The notes beneath the pieces were generated by a model, which saw nothing but the letters and a program-made list of their open reading frames with translations, was not told the origin of the DNA and ran no database searches. DNA of 64,000 nt from Bactericera cockerelli (Eukaryota > Arthropoda > Insecta > Hemiptera > Triozidae). Below are positions 52,863 to 62,554 of this stretch, one piece after another. Within the stretch, counting starts at the first letter, position 1. Every line of letters starts with the position of its first letter. The stretch spans positions 3,879,017-3,943,016 of the forward strand of contig CM044957.1 of NCBI GenBank assembly GCA_024516035.1, written 5' to 3'. Both the position numbers and the translations under genes were made by a program.

Positions 52863-53088
52863 AAAATGTTTGTTTTAACATCGCTTTCAATAGAATGGTC
52901 CTATCACCATGGGGTTTCACATTCTATTCGGTGGAAACTCACAAATCAGCTACTAGAATTTTGAATGCTGCATCACGAGGGTTCGAATCTTAATGGTCTA
53001 CCATCCAAGTCCTAACCTCGCTGTACGTTTCTTAACTTTTCTAGTGACAAAGAGAACTTGTGTATTCAACATGCGATCGACTCTGTCC
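52863..53088 (-). mobile_element. S5 SINE, near full length
   Basis: On the minus strand the head has AGTCGATCGCATGTTGAATA and box C-like ACTTGGATGGTAGACCATTA, closest to genuine 5S. About 45 bp at the body start are deleted. Confidence 0.87.
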
Positions 53089-53276
53089 TTGTAATTTGTA
53101 GAATTTTGAGACTTGGTTACTAACCCATGACGCTCCTCTCTGTAACAAAGACTTAAAACGTTGTTCTAACAATACTCAATTTTGTTAGTTCCAATTAAAT
53201 AAGAACAAAGCTATTTTGTTAGCTTTACTCACAGGACCATTAAATTTCTACATTGTTTACAATTCTGTGAGATTTC

Positions 53277-53511
53277 TGGGGTTGGGTGGAAGATATTGCC
53301 GCAGGCAATAACCCCGTCCTTTAGTTAGTGCATTACCTAGGTTTATTTTCTTCTTTGTTATTTATTTATTTGTTTTTCAAACTATTTTATCATTTTTTTT
53401 TTTTTCTTAATTGTATAGGTACTGTAAAGTTTTTTTTTTTAATTTTATATTGTAGGTAGGTACTTTACTTTGTTCTCCTAATAAAGATTTATATAATAAT
53501 AATAATAATTT
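53277..53511 (+). mobile_element. L element 3' end
   Basis: GGGGTTGGGTGGAAGATATT, CGCAGGCAATAACCCCGTCC, CTCCTAATAAAGATTTATAT and (AAT)n make this the longest L copy. Confidence 0.84.
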
Positions 53512-53514
53512 TGA

Positions 53515-53920
53515 CCTCATCGCACCTTCCCCACCTTCAGCACAAGATTTTCTATCTTTTGAAGGGTATACCCTCATGGTTTGTTGAAAATGCTATTGTG
53601 AAATATAAATACATGGAAACTTAATATATAAATAAAATTCTGCTGTAAGTTTCAGTGCTGCCTAATTCTTGGCTCGCATCATCATTCATCTCTGCTATGT
53701 GACCTCCATACATTTCAACCACCCTGTACAGAAGAGAAGAAGTAATTCGATCTTGCACAAGGTGATCTAAAGTTCTCAGATCAGGCGCAGAACTTGTGAC
53801 GTCCCCTGTGGCCGGTCAGCATAACATAACACATAGGTAAATTCTTATGTAATGTCATTGACTCTGCCTTGCCTTTCACTCTGCTCATCCTCAGAACCAG
53901 GGGTTTACCATACAGATTGC
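53515..53920. other. Unassigned sequence
   Basis: No features recognised. Confidence 0.3.
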
Positions 53921-53921
53921 A

Positions 53922-54045
53922 GTGCACTGGTAGTCAAGTGGTTAACGCGCTAGTCTGGTAATCCGGGTAGCGTAGGGATCCGTTGGTTCGAATCCCACCT
54001 AATGCATGAATTCTCCTAATTTATTTGAGTTTGTGACCATAAAAA
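53922..54045 (+). mobile_element. SINE-B, 3' truncated
   Basis: The head is nearly canonical (AGTGCACTGGTAGTCAAGTG, box B GGTTCGAATCCC). The body stops at TTTGTGACCATAAAAAAA and a hairpin follows. Confidence 0.92.
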
Positions 54046-54048
54046 AAA

Positions 54049-54082
54049 CAATACTTTCTATACCCATAGGCAATAGAAAGTA
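54049..54082. repeat. ACTTTC hairpin
   Basis: ATACTTTCTATACCCATAGG and CAATAGAAAGTA form imperfect arms. It lies where the SINE-B body is broken off. Confidence 0.65.
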
Positions 54083-54084
54083 AA

Positions 54085-54640
54085 AAAAGAACATTTTAAT
54101 AAATAAAATAATATGTCCTCTATGATTTTATTTTTACTTGTTTTTTCTGAAGTTTTGGTACTTTATCAGTGCCAAGACTTCAATTTTGAGTGAAAGGTTG
54201 AGCTTAATATGTTCAATTAAAATAAACGCAGTTCAGATAGAGATGCTGGCTGGAAATAAGAATAAAAAACTTCTAGAATTATACTATCTATTCTGTTTTG
54301 AATAAGAAACGTGGTGCTGTTGACAACCGGTGCCAAGATATAACATCTATAGGCCCAAGCACTTTTTTTGTTTTGTAAACTTAAAGGCCCAGTGTCCAGA
54401 ATTTCGGACATTTTTTAACCCTCTGAAAATGTCAATCATTAATAAAAAATAAACAAATGCATTGAATGTTCATGGTCCAAAACACCTCTACTTTAAAGAT
54501 GTCTTGTTCAATCTTAGGTAATAATTACAAAACAATTTTTTTTTTTTGGAAACTGGGCTTCTATGACTACAAAGTACACATATACGCTGGGCTTTTAAGC
54601 CTACAAAAAAATGTCCAAAACTTTGGACACTGGGCCTTTA
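54085..54640. other. Unassigned, imperfect inverted sequences
   Basis: AAGGCCCAGTGTCCAGAATT near 54385 and its near complement at 54610-54640 (AAACTTTGGACACTGGGCCT) face each other about 250 bp apart. This may be a degraded TIR element. Confidence 0.5.
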
Positions 54641-54642
54641 GA

Positions 54643-54857
54643 GGATAATAATAATAAAACTCTTTAGTGGAAGGTAATCACCAGGTGAGGTTAATGCTCA
54701 AAGCATTTTCTACCACCTAACCCTCAGAGTCTTATTATTATGTGAGCACAAAATCAAATGAATGAGGAAAAATTCATGCACTGGGTGGGATTCGAACCAA
54801 CGGATCTCTCCGCTAGTTGGATTAATCAGACTAGCGGGTTAACAACTTGACTATGGG
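54643..54857 (-). mobile_element. SINE-B, full length
   Basis: GATAATAATAATAAAACTCT starts the 3' end; the head ends near CATAGTCAAG. Box B is GGTTCGAATCC. Confidence 0.92.
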
Positions 54858-54997
54858 CGAAATTAATAGACAACATCGATAACTTAAGTCATTGCTTAGC
54901 GTCGGTTTTCCCTATCTTACACAGTACGCAATCCGAGATTTATCGCCACAGAGGTATTTCAAAAAGTCTACTAATTCCGCCCTACATCTATGTTTAA

Positions 54998-55279
54998 CAC
55001 GTTCGTTACCAAGCCAATTTTTTCAAGTTTTACGTAGGGACCAGGCGGTAAAGTCGCTGTTGCATCCTCGGGACCAAATTTTTTTTTTTTGCATATTTGG
55101 CATCGTATTTGTACAAGAATCGATCCTATATCTGTTCTAATACTAACAACCTACCTCAAAAAGGCCATATATGGATGTCCGGTCCCTCGTTAAAATTTTG
55201 ATAACAACCACATGTGTGTTTTCGGTCCCAAAGAAAAACACAAAAAACATCCACATATGGCCGTTCAGTAACGAACGTG
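54998..55279. mobile_element. piggyBac-type MITE, 282 bp
   Basis: TTAA lies at both borders (54994-54997 and 55280-55283). The tips CACGTTCGTTAC are perfect inverted repeats. TTAA duplications are the hallmark of piggyBac elements. The interior holds a second inverted pair (CCATATATGGATGT / ACATCCACATATGG) and no transposase. Confidence 0.88.
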
Positions 55280-55284
55280 TTAAA

Positions 55285-55688
55285 CCTAAACAGAGCGAGG
55301 GAATTAAGTTACAAATGCACGAAATGGGAATTCTGTGCAGTGGGGCAACTTCTCTCATCGAAACTTCACAAGGACATGAGATAAGATTTGGGACTGTGTT
55401 TACACAAGAAGATGAAACAAACTGAAACACATCAAAGAAACTCTGCAGTGAATTTCCATCTCCTTCAGGAGGCTTTGTCTCAGATAATGAAAATACATGG
55501 AAGAGAAGATACACGCACAAGGGGAGAGAAGATTGGAAGAAAAAATCTTGAAGAGAGTGAGAGAGACCAGAGGAGGAATAGGGGAGATAGGAGAACTTTA
55601 AAGTCAAAGGCGGAAAACTAGTATAAATATATTAATCATCACTGAGTAACATCATTGTCTTCGATGGTATCCAAACTTGATAATTTCA
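55285..55688. other. Unassigned sequence
   Basis: Open frames on both strands of 77-154 codons overlap each other and the piggyBac-type element. No domain recognised. Confidence 0.35.
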
Positions 55689-55689
55689 T

Positions 55690-55745
55690 CAAGTTTATAC
55701 AAGGAGGTTAATAATTAACAAGGGCCCCCAGAACCAAGTTAATGA
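55690..55745 (-). repeat. H dispersed repeat, copy 3
   Basis: ACAAGGAGGTTAATAATTAA and CAAGGGCCCCCAGAACCAAG are the complement of the H tail seen at 41.8 and 45.0 kb. Confidence 0.78.
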
Positions 55746-55798
55746 AAGTCTGATGTGGCTACTTCTATACTGTCAAAAGTATAAAATGCAGACTGTAC

Positions 55799-55832
55799 TT
55801 AAAAGCATACTTAATGCTTTAAGTATGCTTTT
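55799..55832. repeat. Palindrome
   Basis: AAAAGCATACTTAATGC meets TTTAAGTATGCTTTT, giving a stem of 13 bp. Confidence 0.8.
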
Positions 55833-55888
55833 ACACCATCAGCTCAGGCGGGCTAGGCCGTGGAGATGCCAGTCTCCAAATACAAGTG

Positions 55889-56005
55889 CCAGCAAATCCG
55901 CTTCAGTAGCTTGATCGATAAGGCGGCGGACTTGTAACCTGGAGGTCGGTGGTTCAAGTCTTGGTTTCAGAGTAGATTTGGTGATTAACACAAAAATGCA
56001 TGAAA
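55889..56005 (+). mobile_element. SINE-A, 3' deleted
   Basis: CAGTAGCTTGATCGATAAGG and GGTCGGTGGTTCAAGTCTTG are well kept. The middle of the body is deleted before GATTAACACAAAAATG. Confidence 0.88.
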
Positions 56006-56284
56006 GATCAAATTTCCAAAACTCAGTCTTGTCAAAGTTCAAGGGTAGTTCCACCAGCAATCTGTATTGTCCTGAGTTTCAGTTACGAGAGACTTTTCTC
56101 TGAGCCCACTAGTAGTAGCAGTTTTATCATACAAGAATTTAACCCCTACACCTACGGTAGAAGGCACAGGATGAAGTAAGAAGTAAGTAAGTCATACAGG
56201 CATACAGTTTGGTTCAATTAAACATAAGTCTGCTTCACCTATGAGTCGACGTAATCGTTGTTCCATTCATGATAAGAGTGTCGA

Positions 56285-56790
56285 CACGAGAGATAGATCA
56301 TTCATAAACATGTGCATAGGATCACATTATACCCCAGTACATATGTACATACCTCACCAAGTACATAGAGATAGATCACTCCTAAACATGTACATAGGAT
56401 CACATTATACCCAAGTACATAATATGTACATACCTCAGCAGTCGACCTGGGTTCGATCCCCAGCGGGGAAGGAATTTTTCTGCACTGTACTTCGATGTTC
56501 GGGGTCCACTCAGAGTTCGTGAGGAAAAATGAGTAGTTACTTATATGAGTAACGACCTGTGGCGGCATTACCAGAGTAAAAAGAAATTAATGTAATAGAA
56601 TTTGAAAAGTGAAGGAGGGTCTTATCAATGCTCCGCTACCCTCAAAAATTGTGAAGAGGCCTTGTGCTTCACCACAAATAAAATCATACATACTTACATA
56701 CCTCAGCAAGTAGGTACATAGAGATAGATCATTCCTAAACATGTACATAGGATCACATTATACATATTATGTACATACATAAGAGTGGTA
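56285..56790. repeat. Tandem ACATAGGATCACATTATAC array, split
   Basis: A 70-90-bp unit with GATAGATCATTCCTAAACAT, GTACATAGGATCACATTATA and ACATACCTCAGCAAG occurs before and after a SINE-E insertion. Confidence 0.88.
56441..56694 (+). mobile_element. SINE-E insertion with 14-bp target duplication
   Basis: It starts inside the head at GTCGACCTGGGTTCGATCCC (box B) and ends ACCACAAATAAAATCATACA. TACATACCTCAGCA flanks both sides (56427-56440, 56695-56708). This proves retrotransposition of a 5'-truncated copy and fixes the 3' terminus of the family. Confidence 0.94.
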
Positions 56791-57066
56791 CAAAATATGA
56801 CAATGGAAAGTACGCGGAAGTTGCAGCGAGAGTTGAAGCAACATCACGCCTTGCCGGCAGTGACTGAACTGACTGATGTACTTTGCAATGAGTTCAGCTA
56901 CATGGTGAAATACTTCATCCACTTTCATTACACCGAGAGATTGTATTGCGTCATACGAATATTGGATGGTATTGGCCATGTTTATAACCTCTGCGAATCT
57001 GACAAACCTCCCACGATTCGAATTCCAAGCTGTTTAAGCATTTATCAAATGCACTGTGAAATGTGA
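56770..57066 (-). CDS. Unrecognised open frame, doubtful
   Basis: A 70-codon minus-strand frame starts at 56979 in a good initiation context (AACATGGCC) and ends at 56767. It has mixed composition (start MANTIQYSYDAIQSLG) and no low-complexity bias, unlike most frames here. A 93-codon frame is open on the opposite strand over the same bases, so at least one is accidental. No domain, signal or membrane segment is evident. It might be a single exon or a transposon remnant. Confidence 0.15.
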
Positions 57067-57069
57067 TCG

Positions 57070-57580
57070 TAGATTATGGAAGAGCTTTCGACCTGAAAGT
57101 TGTTTTGTTCTGCTTTAATTCAACGAAGTAATCTACGATTAAGTACAAATAAAGAATAAGACAGTATATACATATTATACACACTCTTCTTTTTTTATTT
57201 TCTTTGACAAATGGTCTTGACACATATTATAATTATGAATGACCCGTTAGGAAAAAAGAATTAAAGAAAAGATTAGAATTCATATATCAAGTTACTTTAC
57301 CTTTTCCCAAACATACTTGCGGTGGCCAGTTTTCAACATCAACATCAAGTAAATGAATTTTATATAAATAAATCTCTTTAGTTTAGTATTTTATGGGCCT
57401 GTACTTGCATATTCTGTGATTTATTTCATAAAGTTAATATGTGGTCTACACCTAGCTTGCCTTTACCTTTAATCATGGTTATTATGTGTGCGTCTCAGTG
57501 TGCTTTCTTTTTCTCTCTAAGTTTTTTTTTTTTTCAAACATTATCAATACTTTAATCGAGCAGATATAATTTTTTTTTGG
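57070..57580. other. Unassigned with a dispersed repeat
   Basis: TTTGACAAATGGTCTTGACA to AATGACCCGTT (57203-57253) recurs at 60091-60140. No gene recognised. Confidence 0.45.
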
Positions 57581-57582
57581 GG

Positions 57583-57775
57583 GAGGGGGTTTAACGTCGC
57601 TTTCATCTGCATAATCATATTGGGGGTTTTACCCTCCATTCGCTGGAAATTCACAAACCAACTACTCAAATTTACTTCACTCAGCCTTAGTAGTGACGGA
57701 ATGCGAACTTCACAAACTCCCCATCTCGCCGGACGTTGCTGCATTCAACGCGCCACTGACGCTGGCTGTGCGTTC
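57583..57775 (-). mobile_element. S5 SINE with internal deletions
   Basis: On the minus strand GCCAGCGTCAGTGGCGCGTT, GAATGCAGCAACGTCCGGCG and the body to GCAGATGAAAGCGACGTTAA are present. About 35 bp of the 5S middle are missing. Confidence 0.85.
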
Positions 57776-57839
57776 TTTATATTCTAAGGTAAGTTTTTGA
57801 TTAAACATTAATAGACCTTTATTGATGAGAGATATTTAA

Positions 57840-57998
57840 GGGTTGGGTGGAAGAGATTTAGTTAGGACTTATGTGTGTATAGATTTGTCTATTTTTCCCT
57901 TTTTACTGTTTATATTGTTTCTATTTTTTCATTTCTTTGTAATTATTATTTGTACTGTACATAATTATATAATCTATTATCTAATAAAGTACTTTTTT
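57840..57998 (+). mobile_element. L element 3' end with deletion
   Basis: GGGTTGGGTGGAAGAGATTT continues at TAGTTAGGAC, so the ATTGCCACAGGC segment is lost. The end is TCTAATAAAGTACTTTTTTT. Confidence 0.78.
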
Positions 57999-58152
57999 TG
58001 GCATTGCTTATTCTCCTTATCATAGGAATTTGGCATACAGCCAATGTGGTGATAAATTACTTAATAATAATAAGAAAACCGTACCAAATACGAGTCGGAA
58101 GCATGTTCGAGATAGTGGTCAAGCAGACGAGGAACCGTTTGCAACTTGTAGT

Positions 58153-59255
58153 CATGCGCGGATATAGGGGGGGGCACGGGGGGCACGTGCCCCCCAGATT
58201 TTTTCAGTAAGCGGTGTTTCTCAAATTTCATTATACCTAACTCCGTAAAAAAAAGATCTCAATAACTTGGGGGCACGGGGCCCAAAATAATTCCCAATTC
58301 TAAGACTAATCCCGTAAAAAAAAAAGATATCAATAAGCTAGGGGGGCACGAGACCCAAAATAATTCCAAATTCTAAGACCAATCCCGTTATATATAAAAA
58401 AGATATCAATAAGTTAGGGGGGCACGGGACCCAAAATAATTCCCAATTCTAAGACTAATCCCATAAAAAAGATCTCAATAAGTTAGGGGGGCACGGGACC
58501 CAAAATAATTCCCAATTCTAAGACTAATCCCGTTAAAAAAATCTCAATAAGTTAGGGGGCACGGGCCCTTATTCCCAATTCCAAGACCAATAAGAAATAA
58601 CTAAATAATAAAGTTGTCAAATCCACACAGATTGTCCGAGAAACCTGAAACTTTACCTATAGGCCCATTTGGATCAGGGAATATATCTCCAGTGTTCAGC
58701 TACACGGGTAAGGAGAAAAAATGGATGGGTGACACAAAAAAATTACATTTTTCGACCGAAATGACTTTTTTTTTCAAAAAATTGTCGTGACGGCGCCACG
58801 GCGGCGACATATCAACTCAAAAAGAGTTCAAGTTTTCATTTGAGATATCAATCACGAAATTCTGATGAGCCCTTCTTGAGCTACGTTGAGTAAGGACATA
58901 AAATCGATGGGTAAACAAAAAGTACGCTTTTTTGACCTGAATGACATTTTTTCTCAAAATATGTCGTGACGAACTATCAACTCAAAGCGAGAGTGTTTTT
59001 GCAAGGGTTGGAGTCTTCATTTGACATATTGATCGCGAAATTCTGATGAGCCATTCTTGAGCTCCAGTAAGGACAAGAAATGGATGGGTGACACGAAAAA
59101 TATTGACTTTTGTGTGTGTATGTGTGTGTGAGAGAGAGTGTGTGGTGTGGGTGTGTGTGTGTGTGATAGGCTTGCGAAGCGGCGGGTGCAACCCGCTAGT
59201 TAGGTATATTGTGCGATCGTGCCCCCCCAGTACAAGAGGGCTATATCCGCGCATG
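58153..59255. mobile_element. Nonautonomous hAT-type element, 1103 bp
   Basis: The ends CATGCGCGGATATAG are perfect 15-bp inverted repeats, followed by G-rich GGGGGGCAC. CTTGTAGT flanks both sides exactly (58145-58152, 59256-59263), an 8-bp duplication typical of the hAT superfamily. The interior has no transposase. It contains about five tandem 71-80-bp units with GGGGGCACGGGACCCAAAAT (58200-58590), then 2.3 units of about 178 bp containing ATGGATGGGTGACAC (58707-59100), then a (GT)n run at 59109-59165. Confidence 0.92.
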
Positions 59256-59263
59256 CTTGTAGT

Positions 59264-59588
59264 ATGCTCCAAACAATGTATGCTTCATAACCTCATCACT
59301 TTCTCTCAGATTATTAATCACATGATTATGTGTTGCGACTGTTGCTCTTTGCAAGTACCTACTTGATGTGTGGTTTTACACCTGCATTAATTTAGTCTAT
59401 TGATTGTCAGGCTTGGACAGGTAAGATGTCCTGACTACTTGGGAATTTTATTGATACTTGTGTTTTCTGCAAAGTGTTTGCTATTATGAAGTAACCCCCT
59501 TGTGTAGTTTAGAATTAGAATCTTTGGTAGTGTAAGTAATATAGGTTTGGACTGTATGAGGTTTTGACTGTGTTTATGATTTTAAAAT
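59264..59588. other. Unassigned sequence
   Basis: No features recognised. Confidence 0.3.
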
Positions 59589-59599
59589 TAAAAATCCTA

Positions 59600-59940
59600 A
59601 TAAGTAAATGTGCCTCAATTTCGTTTTAGTTTTAGTGGATGTGCTTCAATTTTATTTTAGTTTTAGTGGATGTGTCTCAATTTTATTTTAGTTTTAGTGG
59701 ATGGGTCTCAATTTCATTTTAGTTTTAGTGGATGTGTCTCAATTTCATTTTAGTTTTAGTGGATGTGTCTTAATTTCATTTTAGTTTTAGTGGATGTGTA
59801 TCAATTTCATTTTAGTTTTAGTGGATGTGTCTCAATTTCATTTTAGTTTTAGTGGATGTGTCTCAATTTCATTTTAGTTTTAGTGGATTTGTCTCAATTT
59901 CATTTTAGTTTTAGTGGATGTGTCTCAATTTTATTTTTTT
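59600..59940. repeat. 31-bp tandem array, about 10 units
   Basis: The unit is TGTCTCAATTTCATTTTAGT + TTTAGTGGATG. Units differ by single substitutions. Confidence 0.96.
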
Positions 59941-59944
59941 ATTA

Positions 59945-60375
59945 TTAATATTTCTTTCATTATACAACATTCTGAAAAAATTGATCGTCATTACAGTGAT
60001 AACAGTGTTAATATTTCTTTCAACATTCAACATTCTAAAAATTGATCAACATAATTACATAGTATCATCATTATCTATTTTTTTTTTTTTTTTGACAAAT
60101 GCCCTTGACACATAGGTAATTATGATTGACCCGTTCGTCTATTTCCTTTAACCCTATTGGTAAAACATAAATAATTTAGCTCCATTAAATTGAATACTCT
60201 CTTCATATAACGCCGTGGAATGTGGTGTGATTGTTAGTGTATTTATGTTGTTATCTTCGATTTTCTTTTCTATGTTTGGGAGGTCCTAGATTAGGAAAAC
60301 TACCCGTCGTTTTTTGAAAAATTTAAGAATTTCTAGAATGTATAAACCTGAAAGAGTTACTATGAACCCTTCGTT
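59945..60375. other. Unassigned sequence
   Basis: ATATTTCTTTCA-containing motifs repeat at 59947 and 60010. The 60091-60140 part matches 57203-57253. Confidence 0.4.
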
Positions 60376-60377
60376 TG

Positions 60378-60472
60378 GCACAGCATCACGAAATATTCAC
60401 CTCGCTGGATGGTGTTTAACTTCGATGATCCTACGAGACCCGGTGCATACAACGCGTCATGGACGCTGACTG
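60378..60472 (-). mobile_element. S5 SINE head fragment
   Basis: On the minus strand: CAGCGTCCATGACGCGTTGT, ACCGGGTCTCGTAGGATCAT and AAACACCATCCAGCGAGG, i.e. the 5S-like head up to the usual deletion point. Confidence 0.82.
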
Positions 60473-60474
60473 GC

Positions 60475-60855
60475 AGGGATGTATTTACTTCTCATCTAAA
60501 CCTTTACACAACGACACCATTATGTTCTGCTCATACTTCACTTTGCAGCGCCCCTGGAACCCTGGAAACAAGTCGTAAAGTTGTTGTGGGATGAGTCTCA
60601 CGAAACTCTATTGGGAGATTTACCGAATTCTAGGTTTCCGCAGGTATAACTTAGATTGGAGAGAGAGAGACAGGGAGGGAGAGAAAGAGAGAGGGAGAGA
60701 GGAATATTAGAGGAGCAAGTTGTGAAAACTAGAGAGGAGGAGAGTTTGGGAAGGGTAAGCTCAAGAAAAGAGAAGGAGCGAGAGGCCTTTTTAATTTAAA
60801 ATTTCCTTGAAGTTTTTCACTCAAAACTTTTGACTGCTTCGCTTGGTGAAAGTTG
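60475..60855. other. Unassigned with a GA tract
   Basis: GA repeats at 60658-60785. No gene recognised. Confidence 0.5.
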
Positions 60856-61392
60856 GAGATGTGCGGGAGATATTATGTCTAGAATCTGCTACGTGTTAAG
60901 GGTAGTAGGCGTTAATTATAACCCTAGAATTGTAGGTATGCGGGAGATATTATATTTAGAATCAGCTAGAAGTGGAATTTAAGGGTAGTAGGCGTTCATT
61001 ATAACCCTAGAATTGTAGGTATGCGGGAGATATTATGTTTAGAATCAGCTAGAAGTGGAATTTAAGGGTAGTAGACGTTAATTATAACCGTAGAATTCTG
61101 GGTATGCGGGAGATATTATGTCTAGAATCTGCTAGAAGTGGAATTTAAGGGTAGTAGACGTTAATTATAACCGTAGAATTGTAGGTATGCGGGAGATATT
61201 ATGTCTAGAATCTGCTAGAAGTGGAATTTAAGGGTAGTATACATTAATAATTATAACCGTAGAATTGTAGGTATGCGGGAGATATTATGTCTAGAATCTG
61301 CTAGAAGTGGAATGGGTAGTAGACGTTAATTATAACCCTAGAATTGTAGGTATGCGGGAGATATTATGTCTAGAATCTGCTACGTGTGGAAT
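60856..61392. repeat. 83-bp tandem array, about 6.5 units
   Basis: The unit contains GTAGGTATGCGGGAGATATT, ATGTCTAGAATCTGCTAGAA and GTGGAATTTAAGGGTAGTAG. It ends about 160 bp downstream of the MADF gene stop codon. Confidence 0.95.
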
Positions 61393-61554
61393 TTTAACTA
61401 TTAATACCTAAATATGTAAAATATCTATGAGAAAAAACTAAATGACTATTTGAATTTTTTGATTTTGAGAAAATATACTACGACAGTTTTTTTCTTGGTT
61501 ACTTATTAAACTATTAGAATTTAACAAATTTTCAATTTTAACAATTTAGCGCCT

Positions 61555-62554
61555 TCAATTTTGGAGTTCTTCAATTTTAACAATAGCATCTTCAACTACA
61601 GATGAACTTGGAAAGTGTTGCAAATCACTCCTCGGTTGAGTTTTTATTCGGCTGATCAGTGCTAAGATTCCCGTTTGTAGTTCCAAATTCTGATCCTCAT
61701 CAAATGATGCTATGGCTGGTAGGACTCCCTTAAAGAAAGACAACATAGGAGGTTCTGGCTCAGGTCGAGTATGCATTCTGCTTTCCATTCTTTCCAAAAA
61801 CAAAGCCATGGTCTCCTCAAAATCACATGTTTTATTGGTTTTTGTAGGTTTTGGAGGTTCTTCTTCAGTGCGCATGCGTTTTCTACTCAAATCATACGTT
61901 TTACCAGGTCCTGCTACTTTATTTAAAAACGCCATTTGCTTTTTGTACACATAGGGCTTGGTTACTTTGGTACCTGAGCCAGAAGGAGCAGATTGTTCGT
62001 TTCTGAATGCTTTCAAGAAGTTATCTCTCAGATTTTTCCATTTGTAAACAGCAGCTTTGGCTGAAAAAAAAGACAGAAAAGGAGTCAGATATAAATTTGT
62101 AATTACATGTTTGATATTTTTGATAGCCATGGTGATGCAGTGAGAAAAAGTAATGTATACAGTTAACTGTCAATACATAAGTAACCAAAAAAATATTTCA
62201 CAAGCATGTATATGTATAAAAACAATAATAATGATCTTTATAATTTAATTTAAAAATATATTTATCTTGTTCCCACGAAGTACTGGTGTACTCTTCTAAA
62301 AAAAATGTACGAGTTTTCACATCTGTAGAAAAATGAATTAAAATGTGTTTAAACTTACCGAACTCTTGCCTAGTTTTTTCATCAAAATCTTTGAAGCCCG
62401 CTTCCATTGCCTCACAGACTTCTGTCCAGTTTGTGCTCCTCTTGCTTTTGCTCTTGTAGTCATCAGAGAATTTGTCCCAAATAGCAGGTCTTGCTTCTAC
62501 TAGAGAGATTAAAATCTCCGGGTCAATCTGATCTAAAAAGTTATTCGAACTCAT
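61555..62554 (-). CDS. MADF/BESS DNA-binding protein, two exons
   Basis: The coding sequence joins 62554-62359 and 62060-61555 and gives 233 residues. I start it at the ATG at 62554-62552 (MSSNNFLDQ); the frame continues two codons upstream only through a TTG, which is not a likely start. The intron (62061-62358) has a GTAAGT donor, a T-rich tract and a CAG acceptor, and it joins codon phase 1 cleanly (alanine 66). Residues 15-85 fit a MADF domain: LISLVEARPAIWDKF, a conserved tryptophan at 43 and AVYKWKNLRDNF at 69-80. MADF domains are Myb/SANT-like DNA-binding modules. A basic stretch SRKRMR (124-129) may be a nuclear signal. Residues 172-204 (LSFFKGVLPAIASF and on) resemble the BESS motif used for protein contacts. 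The pair suggests a nuclear transcriptional regulator. A PIF/Harbinger accessory protein also has a MADF-like domain and cannot be ruled out, but no transposase is nearby. Confidence 0.85.
62061..62358 (-). other. Intron of the MADF gene
   Basis: 298 bp, with GTAAGT at the donor and TTTTTTTTCAG at the acceptor. Unspliced reading gives stop codons in all frames that leave exon 1, and splicing restores a continuous MADF domain. Confidence 0.85.

Noticed and set aside
55143..55607. 154-codon minus-strand frame
   Set aside because: It overlaps the piggyBac-type MITE and an opposite-strand frame, and shows no recognisable domain.
57064..57140. Short inverted repeat ATCGTAGATTA / TAATCTACGAT as a TIR element
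   Set aside because: Only 11 bp pair and the interval is 77 bp; no duplication or second copy was seen.
61712..61954. Plus-strand 80-codon frame inside the MADF gene
   Set aside because: It is the antisense shadow of exon 2 and has no domain.
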